NCBI GenBank assembly: GCA_903813345.2
Contig: CAIIXF020000004.1
Span: 11,425,196 to 11,489,195 of the forward strand
Direction of reading: 5' to 3'
Length of the DNA: 64,000 nucleotides
DNA from: Owenia fusiformis
Taxonomy: Eukaryota > Annelida > Polychaeta > Sabellida > Oweniidae
Every line of letters begins with the position of its first letter. Within the stretch, counting starts at the first letter, position 1. Below, piece by piece: positions 1 to 12,082 of this stretch. The notes under the pieces were generated by a model, which did not search any database, was not told the origin of the DNA, and saw only the letters and a list, made by a program, of their open reading frames with translations. Both the position numbers and the translations under genes were made by a program.

Positions 1-276
1 AAAAAAAGAAGCATTTTTAATGTTTAAGATCCTGGGGTTAAGGTTGACCACGAAAGGACATTTTATACAAGGGCATTCAGACTGATATCACACCAACTAG
101 CCACCTTAACATATTTTGAAGAAAAGAAAGGTTCTTGGGCTTTTATCACAAGCTGTGAGTTATTTATTCATTTATTCATTTATTGTTCTATAATTTATCC
201 TTCGGAGTCTTGGCAGGACTTGCCTACTTGAATCTGAGTGCACCTTATCTCCCACAACATAAAATGACCCAACAAA

Positions 277-418
277 TGCCTTGGTCACATTTGCTCCGAT
301 TTTCACTACAGCGCCCGGCTGATCGAGTATTTTGTTCAAAATTGAATACAATATTGAGCAAAACACTCAATCGGCCACGCGCCGGCTGATGGATCGGAGC
401 AAATGTGACCCAGGCATT
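277..418. mobile_element. Palindromic MITE, family 'TGCC(T/T)GGTCACATTTGCTC', copy 1
   Basis: The two ends are inverted copies: tgccttggtcacatttgctc on the left and gagcaaatgtgacccaggca on the right. The middle is also self-complementary around the motif ttgaatacaatattgagcaa. Two further copies lie at 25856-26161 and 50382-50507. No coding capacity. The family is not one I can name. Confidence 0.8.
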
Positions 419-2423
419 AGCTGAAATTTAGGGCATAATTTAATAATTACTCTTGCTTCAAGACATGGACCAACCCCCCTTTGTACTTCACTAAAACAAC
501 ATAGAGAGAGGTGGTGGGGTGGTGTGAAGTGAGGGGGAGGGGCTCATAAAGGTTTGTAACTAGACTAGGGCAGAATATTTGAAATGTAAATTTGAAAGCA
601 CAATCTACTGCATATTACCACTTTAATGATGGGATGTTGTTATCTTCAGATGACTCATAAAGACTTCTTCATTGTAATAATCTATATAATCCTTAATCAA
701 AGGTCTTATTCAAATTCAGTATAGAAAATAGTGAACCAAGAGAAATTCAAGGAATTACATGAGTTCATTATAGGTTCTACTGTGAGTCTCCTTAACCCTG
801 TGCATGCAGAGTCTAGTTATGAACTGCAAAGCTCTCTTTTAAGAAGTATTGGGCAACAGGCTCCACTAACCAATATTTTGAAGAAGCTTTAGATGATGAG
901 GTACTCTGATAAATCAGAATGACTCGCATTGACCACTTTGATTCATTGTTTTTTTTTCAAAAATACTTACCTTATGCAATTTGACCATATTTGGCCATTT
1001 CTATTGTTGCTGTTTTTAAGTTGTAGCTGTTTTTGAATCAATAGAAAAATAGTATTAACCAAAACTTCACATATATCTTCATGACTTTTTCAATGAGAAT
1101 ATGATTAATTTATAAAACAAAAACTTTTTGCATTTACATCACAAATACAATGATAACAAAAGATTCATGAGAAATCATTTAATTCAATTCTGGTGTTTGT
1201 TTTTGTTCAGCTGCTACCCTTAACAAATCAAATGATATTATTACAATTTTATTAAATGCAGAAATCATTATAATGCTTTCAAATCAGATTCATTAAATCA
1301 CAACAATTATGCGAATCCAATTTAATAATATACAATTAAATAATTTAATCTCATAAAAAATTTTGATTCCTGTTTTTTCTTGCTATTATGTGTCATACAG
1401 ACAGAATTTCTCGAACACATTATCATTGGTTATGATCAATATCAAGGTTCTTCCATGAAACTCTCCAAGTTGGTAAAAATGTTTCTATAATTCTGACCAA
1501 AATCAGCAAACAATGCGTATTTTCATGAATATTGCTTGGTAAAAGCATGTTTTGTTTGATGGATACGACCAACTGGGCCAAATGTTAAACAGCAAAGTCA
1601 TTGACTGAAACAGTTTTGTACAAAGCAGCAAATAATTGAGAGCCAGAGCCTATAGTTAGTATTCATCATTTTCAATTTTGTCTATGGGTCATCCTTAAGA
1701 CCCTGTCCTACCACAAACCCCAGGAACACCATTTTGAGGGGCTATACATACGATGAGGGAAATACTTGGCCAAACAAACCTAGGGACTTCGGATTAACTT
1801 GAAAATATTTCCTGAGCTGTGTATTCTATAGTACATACCTAAAACTAACATTTAAAGGTCTTTGGTGGATTAACTTGTATTTCCCCACGAAAACAAGTTG
1901 TAGCTTAACATGTTTGTATGAGATTATCATCACATACAATTAAGTACATGTTATGTACATGTGTAGTAACCTTCAAGTCTGCCTTGCATATACAGTAAAA
2001 CTTGTATATCTGAACACCTTATAATCTGAATGCCTCTTAATGTGAACATTTTTACCATATCCCAATTGTGAATTCCCCTATTGACTGCCATGTTAAAAAC
2101 TTGAAATTCGAACGCCTGCTTATTGGAATACTTCAGGCTCAGGTCCTAGTTGAGTTGTGTAAATGAATTAGTAGTTCTGTTTTACAGTTGTATCTCATTC
2201 CCATAGATATGATTTTTCATTTAACTTCTTTTTAAATGTGAATGAAAGGAAAGTTCAACAAACAAGATTGGTTAACTGACTTATTCACTTAAATTAATGA
2301 AAACACAAAGGGTAACATTTAAAAAACACTAATTAACTCATACCCACCTATTTTAACCATTTCTTTAAAGACCAACATATTGTGTTCTTGAATCAAGATC
2401 TATATTCATCCTTTCAACATTTG

Positions 2424-2671
2424 TTAAACCTCTTGACTACCCGGAGTGACCTTGAAACCCAGAGTGACGAGAAAATCTGTGACAAAATTTTTCACTATAA
2501 TTGCTCTTATTTGAACAATTTTCATCCAATTTACACAAAAATTGTTTTAAAATGTGTAGAAATGATCTCTGCCGTCTAATTTTACTAAGTTGAGCATCTG
2601 AAGTTGTATAGGTATGTCGTATAATGTCAGAAGGTGGCAAAAATGAAAGAGCCTGGGATTCAAGAGGTTAA
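2424..2671. mobile_element. Possible short inverted-repeat element
   Basis: ttaaacctcttga at the left end is matched by tcaagaggttaa at the right end, about 250 bp apart. Only the ends match clearly, so this may be chance or an old MITE. Nothing coding is convincing inside. Confidence 0.35.
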
Positions 2672-2869
2672 GGTGGCAATAAAAAGTTGATGCAAATTAA
2701 GGTAGGCAGAGTGGAATGATTTGTATCTGGTTAATTCTTTCAATTTATATGGCAGACTGTTTGCCTAATTAAACAGACATTAATTTGCATAAATCGAATA
2801 TAGAACACACTCCATGGCAAAGTAACCTTTACAATTAATCAATCCAGTTAATGAGAAAACTAAAACTAA

Positions 2870-3250
2870 AATTATTCCATCAATTTTTGATTGATTTTTC
2901 TTTAAAATTTGAATGAAGTGTTGGATTTTCTGTGATTTTTATACAATTCTGAGTGTAAACTACATGCCTGTTTATTTTATTCCTTGCTTAATCCATGTTA
3001 TTTCACTCGAGCATGCATTTCAAAACATGACATTTTTCTTGAGGGATTCTAACTCTAACCTGCATCAAGAGTTTCCTTTCTAGCATGTGTTATTTGAAAT
3101 AACAAAGCTGCAAATTGAAATCTCTGTCTGCTCATGCTTATTTCTCTCAATTTCTCTCTAAAATTTGATTAAAGTGTCTGATTTTCTTGCATTTCTGTAC
3201 AATTTAGAGTGTCAACTACATGATTGTTTCCTTTATTCCTTGCTGATTTC
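2870..3250. repeat. Dispersed repeat, two tandem copies
   Basis: Two diverged copies sit head to tail (about 2870-2995 and 3110-3245). They share an order of motifs: taaaatttgaatgaagtg, gattttctgtgatttttatacaatt, gagtgtaaactacatg and tattccttgc. Inverted copies of the same motifs occur near 3905-4075 and 7560-7690. An old unclassified interspersed repeat. Confidence 0.55.
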
Positions 3251-3904
3251 CTTCTTTTGAACTCTATTTTTGAATTTAAAATAGGACGATCATAACATTT
3301 TCTATACAGGGTTTTTCATTACTGGAATAGAATATTGCAAGCAATAATATATCATCCTATATTAATATACAAAACTATCATTATCTCAGAAAATAAGCAA
3401 CAGTACATAGATATTGATTCGTCTAACATTGACTTTGAAAAAGGATTGGGGGTCACTGGAGGGGGAGAGGGGGTGTCACTCTGTTGAATCCACCCGCAAT
3501 AATTTTTTCAGGTATAGCTGGGGGAGAGAGTTTAGGGATGGACAGAACAGAACTGGTGCATATGTTGTAAAAAAAATGTAGGCGTCCCTCAAGATTCTTA
3601 CAGTCAACTGATGACTCGATCTATCCCTATCCTTCTATGCTTGAAACAAACTTGAAATATACAAAATAGAAAAATGTAGGCGTCCTTCAAGATTCTTACA
3701 GTGAACTGATGAAGATATGATACAATTAATTTATATCATAGTACAGGATATCAATCTAATTTTCTTCTTGATGAAACATTTCTACATGTTTGATATTGCC
3801 TTGTGGGTGAGTCATATGAAATGTCAATAATTTACCCATCATCATAATTACATCTGACAAAATGGGATATGTTATATCATGGTGGCCATGTTTTAAATCG
3901 CAAA

Positions 3905-4075
3905 ATAGAGGGGAATTTAGAGAGATTAGCAAGGAATAAAATATGCAGGCATATAGTCAACACTCTAAATTGTATAAAAATGCAAAAAAATCAGACTTTT
4001 TTATCAAATTTTAGAGAGATATGGAGGAATAAACACGAGCAGACGGATTTCAAATCAGGTTTCTGCTGAGAGTGT
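3905..4075. repeat. Inverted copy of the 2.9 kb dispersed repeat
   Basis: It contains agcaaggaataaaat, gtcaacactctaaattgtat and caaattttagagagat, which are reverse complements of motifs at 2870-3250. The small open frame across it has no recognisable feature. Confidence 0.5.
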
Positions 4076-6619
4076 AGAAAAGAGAAGCTAGAAATATCAA
4101 GTATGTTTCTTACATTCACACAGAAAAGGTTAACATGTAAATACTTGAACTATATATTTTCATTTCTAAAGCTTGTTGAGCATATTGCAAATAGCAATCA
4201 GTGAGACGCGACATATAGTCTCAAAGCATGACATATAGTCTCAAAACATGCTGAGTTCCAACTGTGATCCAATAACCAAAAACAGAAAAATAGTTTTTTA
4301 ACAACATGAAGTAACGATCACTGTGTGTTTAGAGAACAAATTACACTTACGTTACTAAGTATGTTGCTTAGTATATTTTTTAAGTGGAAAAATTCACAGC
4401 GAAATTATGATCATATTGCGTGTAATGCTACTATGTGTATTTCCCCAGCATTGAATGAAGTTGGTGATGCCCCTACCAATCTGAGATTTTTAAAACAGAC
4501 ATCCACACGCGCAAGCTTGGAAAATTAGCATATTCGAGCATTTCTTGCTGGAATCGAGTAAAACATTGACTTTTGGAACACAAAAAGTAAGAAAAACACA
4601 GTCAATTTAAATAATTCATTTCATCTGTGCATAGGACTGTATATTAACATGTGTTCACGCTGATGCTATTTATTGTTAAACAGTAAACTGAATATCTGAA
4701 ATATAAATATGTATAAAAACTAGATAAAGCACACTTAAAAGGTTAAGGGGAGGTAATCTGTATATTAATTGTAAATATCATATATCAATCATGGAGGTCT
4801 TGGTTTAAAATAAAACATATGGTTTAAATACTCAAAAAAAATCCACGAAGGCAATGCTCTAAATAATTTAAAAATACCAAAAAATGAGATACATTGATCA
4901 AGTTTTCGGGAGAAATCGTGTGAAATAAGAATGATTTGTAGTACGCTCTATACAATGGATCATATTCAAATTGTTTTGCAATGAATATGGCATATTTTCA
5001 TGATTATTTTGACAACATCCTGAAAAGTCAATTCCTTCCACAGAAGGTACACAAAACACCATCAGTACTACCTACATACAAATAAATACTGTTTTCTGAT
5101 TGGTTTAATATAAAATTAAGAGTTATGGTTATGAACTTTATTTTGATTTATAATATATAAGTTCAACCTCTTTCACAAAACAGCTGTGTGCAAAGTATGA
5201 ATCCATTGGACTCAAGTTTCAGTTTTTGTACATTTCTAAATTAAAAATTAAACTTGATGTTCAATTTTGTGATAGCATATCACTATCATAGTAATATTTA
5301 TTTAGGTGTCTTGAAATACTTCAAAATCTTATAATCAATCACAAATATTGTTTTTAGTAATGTTAAGTTTATTCAAATAATTTTGTTTATCTTTTGTAAA
5401 TCAAAAATAAGTCGAGAGACTCGTGGGGGATAAATCACAATGATCATGTTCAAGATGAAAACCACAAGAATTGAGGCAAAAATTGCTAAAAATCGTAAAT
5501 TAAAACCTAAACAAGAATATAGAAAACACTTTCAAAAATGCTGAAATACACATTGTAAGTAAAAAGTATATATCTGCTGACATTTTCGAGTGATATTGAA
5601 TCAAATATGATTGACAACTTTGACATATAATCAACGCCATCGATTGTTAATTTTACAATGATTGTCCAAATCAGAAGACATGCATGTTTTAAACCTCTTA
5701 ACATTTGTCATGAAACCGAAATATAAACTATGAAGATAAATATTGAAATAACGATTTCTTAAGACTTTTTAGGTTTCGGTACAATGTCATGTTGACGTAC
5801 CTGAACAAAGAACCCACTTGCCTAGTTCAATATTTTCTTTGGAATTCTAGTGTGTTTATTCACATAAAAAGGTGGCCTGACCGATATTGCCTTTTGAAAC
5901 ATCACAGAAAGTATGAGAACTTTCAACCCCTAACTCAGTTGTTAAAAATGTAACCTTCGTGTGCATACATACTTTCTGTATCCGTGAAAGGAGCATTATA
6001 CTATTCTTTATGTGATATTTATTATATCACTGACTTATGGAAAATATCAGGCGAATATTGTTAATTTATGAAAAGAACAGAATGTTTTTTGTTTAACTAT
6101 TTTTGTCAAAATGTTGGCTTTTTCTAAACCTAATCTATGACATTTTGAACCATCTTCTTGTATGAGGCAGAATTAGAATGAAATGTTTGATTATCCACTG
6201 AATACTACTTTGACTTCTCCTTACAATCAATCAATTGTTTTTTTCTTAATGTTTAACAATAAAAGCACAGTGATCAAGCACAACGCACCAGTTTGTGTCA
6301 CAGTAATTTTTCTTAGACAAAGTACAGTATAACAGTCTAAAGAAAAGGCATGTTATGGTAAGTCTCCGTGATTCTGTGACAAGAAACAATTATCTTTATA
6401 AAACCTAATGTGGGTGTTCTACTACCTTATCTCAACAATTCAAAAGGAGAACTTATTTAAGATTATCGATCTAGACCTTGTAATTATGTTCATTTTCAAA
6501 TCAATCTGAGAAATAATTAGGTGCATGTAGTTTGGAACTAATAAACTGAGAATTCAGTGGGGTGACATGTAACTGGGAACACTTCTGAAGCTGGTCAGAT
6601 AAAAAAGTTGGTGTATAAC

Positions 6620-6818
6620 CAGGCCCGTAGCCACATTTTCCAAGGGGGGTTCACTTTTCCAAAATATTCTAGGGGAGTTTCACTTTGGCAAATTTAGGCA
6701 AAAATCACTCACAAAATAGATAGAATGGTGAAGAACTGCATGATTTTGTAAGAAATTTTGGCCAGGGGCGGGGGTTCGCCCAAGCCCCCCAACCCCCCCC
6801 CCCCTGGCTACGGGCCTG
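6620..6818. mobile_element. 199-bp MITE with 5-bp target duplication
   Basis: Ends are caggcccgtagccac and tggctacgggcctg (inverted). The element is flanked on both sides by ataac (6615-6619 and 6819-6823), a direct duplication supporting exact ends. The interior is strand-asymmetric, with G-runs on the left and C-runs on the right. Partial relatives with the 'cgggcctg' end occur near 10092-10245 and 10728-10760. Confidence 0.75.
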
Positions 6819-8970
6819 ATAACGGTTATATACTGTGAACACATTCAACAAGGCAATACAATGAAATTGAAATTTCCTGAAATCATGATATCACTGAATG
6901 GTATTTATTGACCATACTTATTTTTCTAAGAGGAAATGGGTTAGTGTGTTACCATCATACCCTGTTAATACAGTGATAAAACATGTGGGTGTCTGGACAT
7001 ATCTTGAACCCATGATCCCATTGTATTACTGGACATACTTGTTGACCAATAGAGGAAATGTGATATGCCTAGACTAGCATACAAATAATTGTGGTTGAAA
7101 TAAAGTATTGAAAAGAAACGCAGCCAATCTGAAGGCATGACCAGTCAAATATTTAAGTCACATTAAATTATTGTGTTCATTTCCAGTTTTTTCAAAAACC
7201 TAAAAATTTCTCATTAATTCCTTCTTTTCAAATTGAGATTCAAACATTAAAATGTGTTTTTTATGTTACAAAAGGTTTTTGACCTTACAACATTCCTGGA
7301 TTTTTTTGGGATTTATTTGTAGTCATGCTTATTTCATGCCATTTCTTTCAAAAGTTTGAACTTACGATTTGGCTTTGTATTTCTATATTATATTCAGAGA
7401 AGCTCGTTCTATTCTTTGCTTATTCCATAGTTTCAGATATTGAACTTAAAAAAACTTGACCCAATGTCATTTCCTATAGTAAATTGTTAATGGGAAATTA
7501 GTCTGGGTCAACAGAATCTATCGAAACATGAATTTATGCATAAAAATAATTTTGAAAAGAGAGGAATCTGCAAGGAATAAAGTTGAAAGACATACAATCA
7601 ACACTCTCAATTATAAAGAAATGAAAAAGTCATACATTTAACTTAAATTTCAGAAATATAAGGCAGAACAATAATTGGAAAACTACATCTTAAAAATGAA
7701 CAATGAGAGAGATATGTGAATGAGTGTCCCAGTAGAAAAGGTTTAATTGATAATGTGTCAAATTTACTTGGATGAAGTTAACTTCTTTTAGAGATAGCAT
7801 CCTGTTTAGGGTCAAATATGTCAATCAATTTGGCAGATTTTTTTCAATATTAACCCAGGGTTCGATTTTGGTTGAAACTTAGAATTCCTAGAAAACCATT
7901 GTCTAGTTTTTGACGAACAATGACTCGGATATAATCATCATTTCAACGTTTTTGTACCTGTACAGTAACCTAGGACATCTGTTTCTGGATTTACAGGCCT
8001 CGCGCTTAACTTTTTTTATCAGGTAGTTGTTTCACTACTTAGTCAATTTTCCAGTTAGCTATTTCAGAGAACCAGGTAGTGATAATTTTGATGAGAGTTA
8101 TCTTTATTCTTATGACTTAGCAGCGTAATAATAACATATTACATTGTAAATAAATGTATACTTACCAGATGATACTATACTATGTTTTAAGGCAATTTAC
8201 TAAACATTTCATTGACGGTTAAAGAATAAAGTCGACTATGATTGGTCTGCTTTCGTGCAATTGTAAAAGTTGTGATTCAGCTGATCGGCAAATCAATCGA
8301 AAATCTGTATATTTTCACTTGGAGAGTTGTTAGTTGAGGTACTAGTGAAGTTAGCTAGTTGAAGGAATTGACAAGTAGTGTTTTTGGAAAAACAGGTAGC
8401 AAACCACTACCTTAGCAACACAATTTCGAGGCCTGATTTAGATCATTTATACTCAATCAGAGTCAAACGAGGACCATATCACCTGGAGGACAACTATTTC
8501 TTTCATAACACAATGCCTTTTTTACTTCCAATTCATTTCATAAATAACATCCACAAAATTTATGTTGCCCTGTCCATCTTATTATTGTATGTATACTGTA
8601 TCTACATGCATTTAGAAATGTTGATTGTTTAAAAAAAACTTAATGAAATCACATGTTGGATGTTGAGTATTTGGTTTAGGTACACTTGACATCAAGCCAT
8701 TCAAAACACTTGACATCAAAAGGTGACCCAATTATAAAATGTGTGTATATTCTTACTTGATATTGTATGCCAGAAAAAGTGCTTGCATGTTTAGAAACTT
8801 ATATAATGGACACAAAAAGTTTAGAAAATTTGAGTAACGTTATGTCAATGATAGCAGAGAGTATACAAATTAGATTGAGCACATGTAAAAAAGAGATACT
8901 ATGGCAAATACATTCAGGTAAGCACATGTACAAAAACACAAAGCAATCCCTATAAAACATATAAACTAAC

Positions 8971-9135
8971 CTTTATATTGTGCGGCACTCTGCATTAGTA
9001 GTCCCTTCAAGTAAGAACTTGTAGAGCGTATGACTTCGTACAAGTCCCGCTCAGAGGCTTTGGTGTATTTTCGCTCCATTTGAGGCGTGCAACATGTCTT
9101 TGCTGCATCTTTCTGACAAATTTCAAGTTCCTCGC
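8971..9135 (-). CDS. Glypican exon 2 (TCC motif)
   Basis: 165 bases, phase 1-1. Acceptor TTTTATACAG/GC and donor AAAG/GTTAG. It holds the LEIC and TCCTPQME signature, followed by a predicted helix rich in charged residues. Confidence 0.85.
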
Positions 9136-9741
9136 CTGTATAAAATAAAAACATATCCTCTGCATATCATTACAAGCTTTATACAGAGTAGTTTTTACTT
9201 CTTTGGCATACAAAGAGAGCATTTGGAGCATTTTTGGCCATTTTGATGAACATTTTTGATCTGCTCTATATAATTTGAAGTCAGGTTGTTATTTTAATTT
9301 GTTTGATTTAGTCTTGTAATGACGTAACCCATGTTTATGTTTCTTACGTTTTGTGAAAGAGCAAAACTGCCTTGAACATTTTTGATTTTGCGGATAACTA
9401 CATAGTTTCTGCATGGACTCTCTGAAAGTCCATATTTTCAAGAACAGATGTCTCAAAGAAAGTAAAACTTAAGAGGTCGATTGAAAGAGCCAAAAGCAAA
9501 CATCAAGATGTGATGTCATAAGATGTAAAATAAAATAACGTCTCTGAAATCGAAAAAAGTACATACCATTTACTTGATTATCTGGAACCATATTGGGATT
9601 TCCAATATTTAACTTTAGAAATTCTTGTTTTATCAAACTGCATTCTGATTCTGTCTCCAATTTATTTGAAAATGAAGGATTGAAAAAACACACGAGAACA
9701 ACTGCGAATATAATGCCTCCATTGGCAGCGAATCCCGCCAT
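8971..9741 (-). CDS. Glypican, N-terminal two exons (gene continues off the left edge)
   Basis: Glypicans are GPI-anchored heparan sulfate proteoglycans that modulate Wnt, Hedgehog and BMP signals at the cell surface. Exon 1 (9741-9567) starts MAGFAANGGIIF and has a signal peptide (AVVLVCFF). It then shows ESECSLIKQEF, matching the first cysteine of the glypican ectodomain. Exon 2 (9135-8971) carries LEICQ, a TCCTPQME motif and SYLKGLL. The order 'L-x-I-C ... TCC-T-x-x-M-E' is the hallmark start of the glypican core. Exon 1 ends in phase 1 (AAATG/GTATGT) and exon 2 is phase 1-1 (TATACAG/GCGAGG to AAAG/GTTAG), so they splice in frame. The rest of the core, the heparan sulfate attachment sites and the GPI signal are not seen here. 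Whether it is of the glypican-4/6 or -3/5 type cannot be told from this part. Confidence 0.85.
9567..9741 (-). CDS. Glypican exon 1 (signal peptide)
   Basis: 175 coding bases from the ATG at 9741. The start is chosen because a hydrophobic signal segment follows directly and the first ectodomain cysteine lies about 34 residues in. Donor AAATG/GTATGT, phase 1. Confidence 0.8.
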
Positions 9742-10293
9742 TTTTATGTTGTTGTGTACTCCTAAGCTCTAGTTCATAATTAATCCTTAATTTGGTCAAA
9801 AGATAACGAAAAACTACTAGAAAATCCAAGTTTTGTTACGTCCATTTGCCAGAGGTTGTCACTTGTCTCATTTTCTGCAGTAATTGATTTCTGCACGGAG
9901 TGAAGCTTTTTGAGCTTTTGATTGGTCAGATATTCCTTCTCCAGCCCAGAGCAATGGCAGGATTTTTGCCGTTGCATTGACACGCAATGAATGGAGAATG
10001 ACTTGTGAGTGGAGGTGCCATCTTTCAATAATGTTCGAAATGAAAAGAATGTTTTTTTTCATATTGGTTTGCTGTTAGTACATGCTTGCCCGTGGTCAGG
10101 TTTTACCTAGGGGAATGGGGGAGGGGGGCTTTTGGCAAGGGGGAGGAACTTTTTTACACTCTGTTGAAAGCCCATGGATGATTTTGAAAGAATTTTAGGC
10201 AAGGGCTCCCGCTCCGCCACCCCCTCCCCTTGTCTACGGGCCTGATGCGTCATATCAGTAAAAGAAAATAATTTTCCAAGCCTCGTGACTTCT

Positions 10294-10695
10294 CAGGAAA
10301 GGACGATTCTCGGTTTGGAGAACGAAGTTCATCAATCTAAATGAGCATTATCCCTGCTTCGGACAAACTTGATTTTTTTACATAATATAGATTTGAATGT
10401 CCTCTTTTGAATAGTCATAATTTAATTTGGGTAATATTTCTAGATTTTTCTCAAAAAATTATTAGCGCAGTACACTGATGAACTTCTTTCCCCAAATCGA
10501 GACTTGTATTTTATTAAAATCGGTCTAATTGAGCGTTATCCCTGCTCCAGACCAATTTGATATTTTTACATCTTGTAGATTTAAATGTGCTCTTTTGAAT
10601 ATTCATAGTTTAATTTGGGTAATATTTCTATATTTTTCATGAAAAAAAATATTAGCCCAGGAGACTGTTCTCCAAACCGAGAATCGTCCTTTCTG
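10294..10695. mobile_element. Inverted-repeat element with internal direct repeats
   Basis: ggaaaggacgattctcggtt on the left is matched by the reverse complement (aaccgagaatcgtcctttct) on the right. Inside are two direct copies of about 110 bp (near 10335-10450 and 10525-10640) sharing atccctgct, tagattt, aatttgggtaatatttct. No coding content. Confidence 0.7.
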
Positions 10696-10997
10696 TACAT
10701 CATGATCCTAAGAATTCCACCACTCCAGGCCCGTAGTCAGAGGGGTTCGGGGTTCCCCCTCAGGGGCGGATCTGGGAACCAACAAGGGGGGGGGGGATTT
10801 CAGGTACGATAAAAAATGGGCCCCTTAAACCCAAAAATGAAATTTCGAGGCCCATTTTCTTCATTTATTTAAAATAAGGCCATAAAAGGCTCAGTCATGA
10901 CCAAAAAGGCCCACTTTTTAGGGCCTTAAGGCCTATTTTGGCCCAAAATTTTTTTAGGGACCAATTTCTTTCTAGGGGGCTAGGGGCTGCTTGCTTA

Positions 10998-12082
10998 CAG
11001 GGTGGGCCAAAAAACTGGAACATTTTTTTATTTATTCTCTTATGTCTCTTTATTTTTGCAGTTCAATCCACAAAAAATTCCAAAACTGGTAAAATGATTA
11101 TTTGTGAAAATGTTAAAGACTAAAGTATGTATATATGTATGATTAATTTTGGCTTGTCATATGGTCATGATCTGTATACTGCGTGCGTCATGAAAAATTT
11201 CCAAAGTTTCTCTGATTGAGACATCACTGCTGAAATACAAATCGTTCATACCATACAATATGCACCCTTCAAATGGTCTTAACACAATTTCCATCAATTA
11301 AAACTATATGTAGTTATCTCTAGGCGAAGCAAGAGATGTCAACCTTGAATAAGCCTAACTGGCCTCAAAACTTTTTAAAACTGGCACAATAAGTGAAAAT
11401 ATGTCTCAAAACCTCTCATTTAAGCCATGAATGACTGTCAAATACAGCTCAGATTGACTGTTCAGGAAGGTGGCAGACAAGTTCAGCTGGAAAATTTTTC
11501 CATCGATTGTAACTTTTTTGTTTGTCATGTATCGTATTATCTTCAATACTTTAGAAAATTGAAAAACAATTCAACGTCATTCTGTAAATATGAATATACA
11601 AGCTCAACATTTAATTACTGAACATGTCCTCCACCCACCTGAACAATCAGTCTGAGCTGTATTTGACAGTCATGCTTGGCTTGAATGACAGGTTTTGAGA
11701 CATATTGTGCCAGTTTTGAAAAAGGCTGAAGTCGGTTAAGTCATATTATCCAAGGGAGGCATGTCTAGCTTCTCTTTGAGATAACTACATATATGTTTTA
11801 ATTGATGGAAATTGTGTTAAGACCATTTGAAGGGCATATACTGTATGGTATGAGTGATGCATTTTCAGCAATGATGTCTCAAGCAGAGAAAATTTGGAAA
11901 TTTTTCATGACGCACACAGAAAATAGATCATGAACATGACAAGCCAAAATAAATCATACATACATATTTTTATCTTTAACATTTTCACAATTACCAGTAT
12001 CTGAATTGTTGTGGATTGAACTGCAAAAATAAAGAGAATAGAATTAATAAAAAAAATGTTCCAGTTTTATTGGCCCACCCTG
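10998..12082. mobile_element. 1085-bp near-complete palindrome, Tc1/mariner-like non-autonomous element
   Basis: The termini cagggtgggccaaaaaactg and ttttattggcccaccctg are inverted copies. Each is bordered by TA (10996-10997, 12083-12084), the Tc1/mariner-type target. The similarity runs through most of each arm: for example tgactgtcaaatacagctca near 11430 is complementary to sequence near 11655. The whole element can fold into one long hairpin. No transposase remains. A sister element with the same design lies at 23934-25020. Confidence 0.8.

Larger units (their letters stand above)
1..8970. other. Long non-coding stretch, probable glypican intron
   Basis: This AT-rich stretch lies downstream (minus sense) of glypican exon 2, which ends with a splice donor. 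I looked for further glypican exons on the minus strand and saw none. The short open frames have no signal peptide, domain or good splice context. It holds dispersed repeats and MITE-like elements listed separately. The remaining glypican exons probably lie beyond the left edge. Confidence 0.55.

Noticed and set aside
8378-8955. Plus-strand frames of 84 and 62 codons
   Set aside because: No domain, no splice context, AT-rich composition like the surrounding intron.
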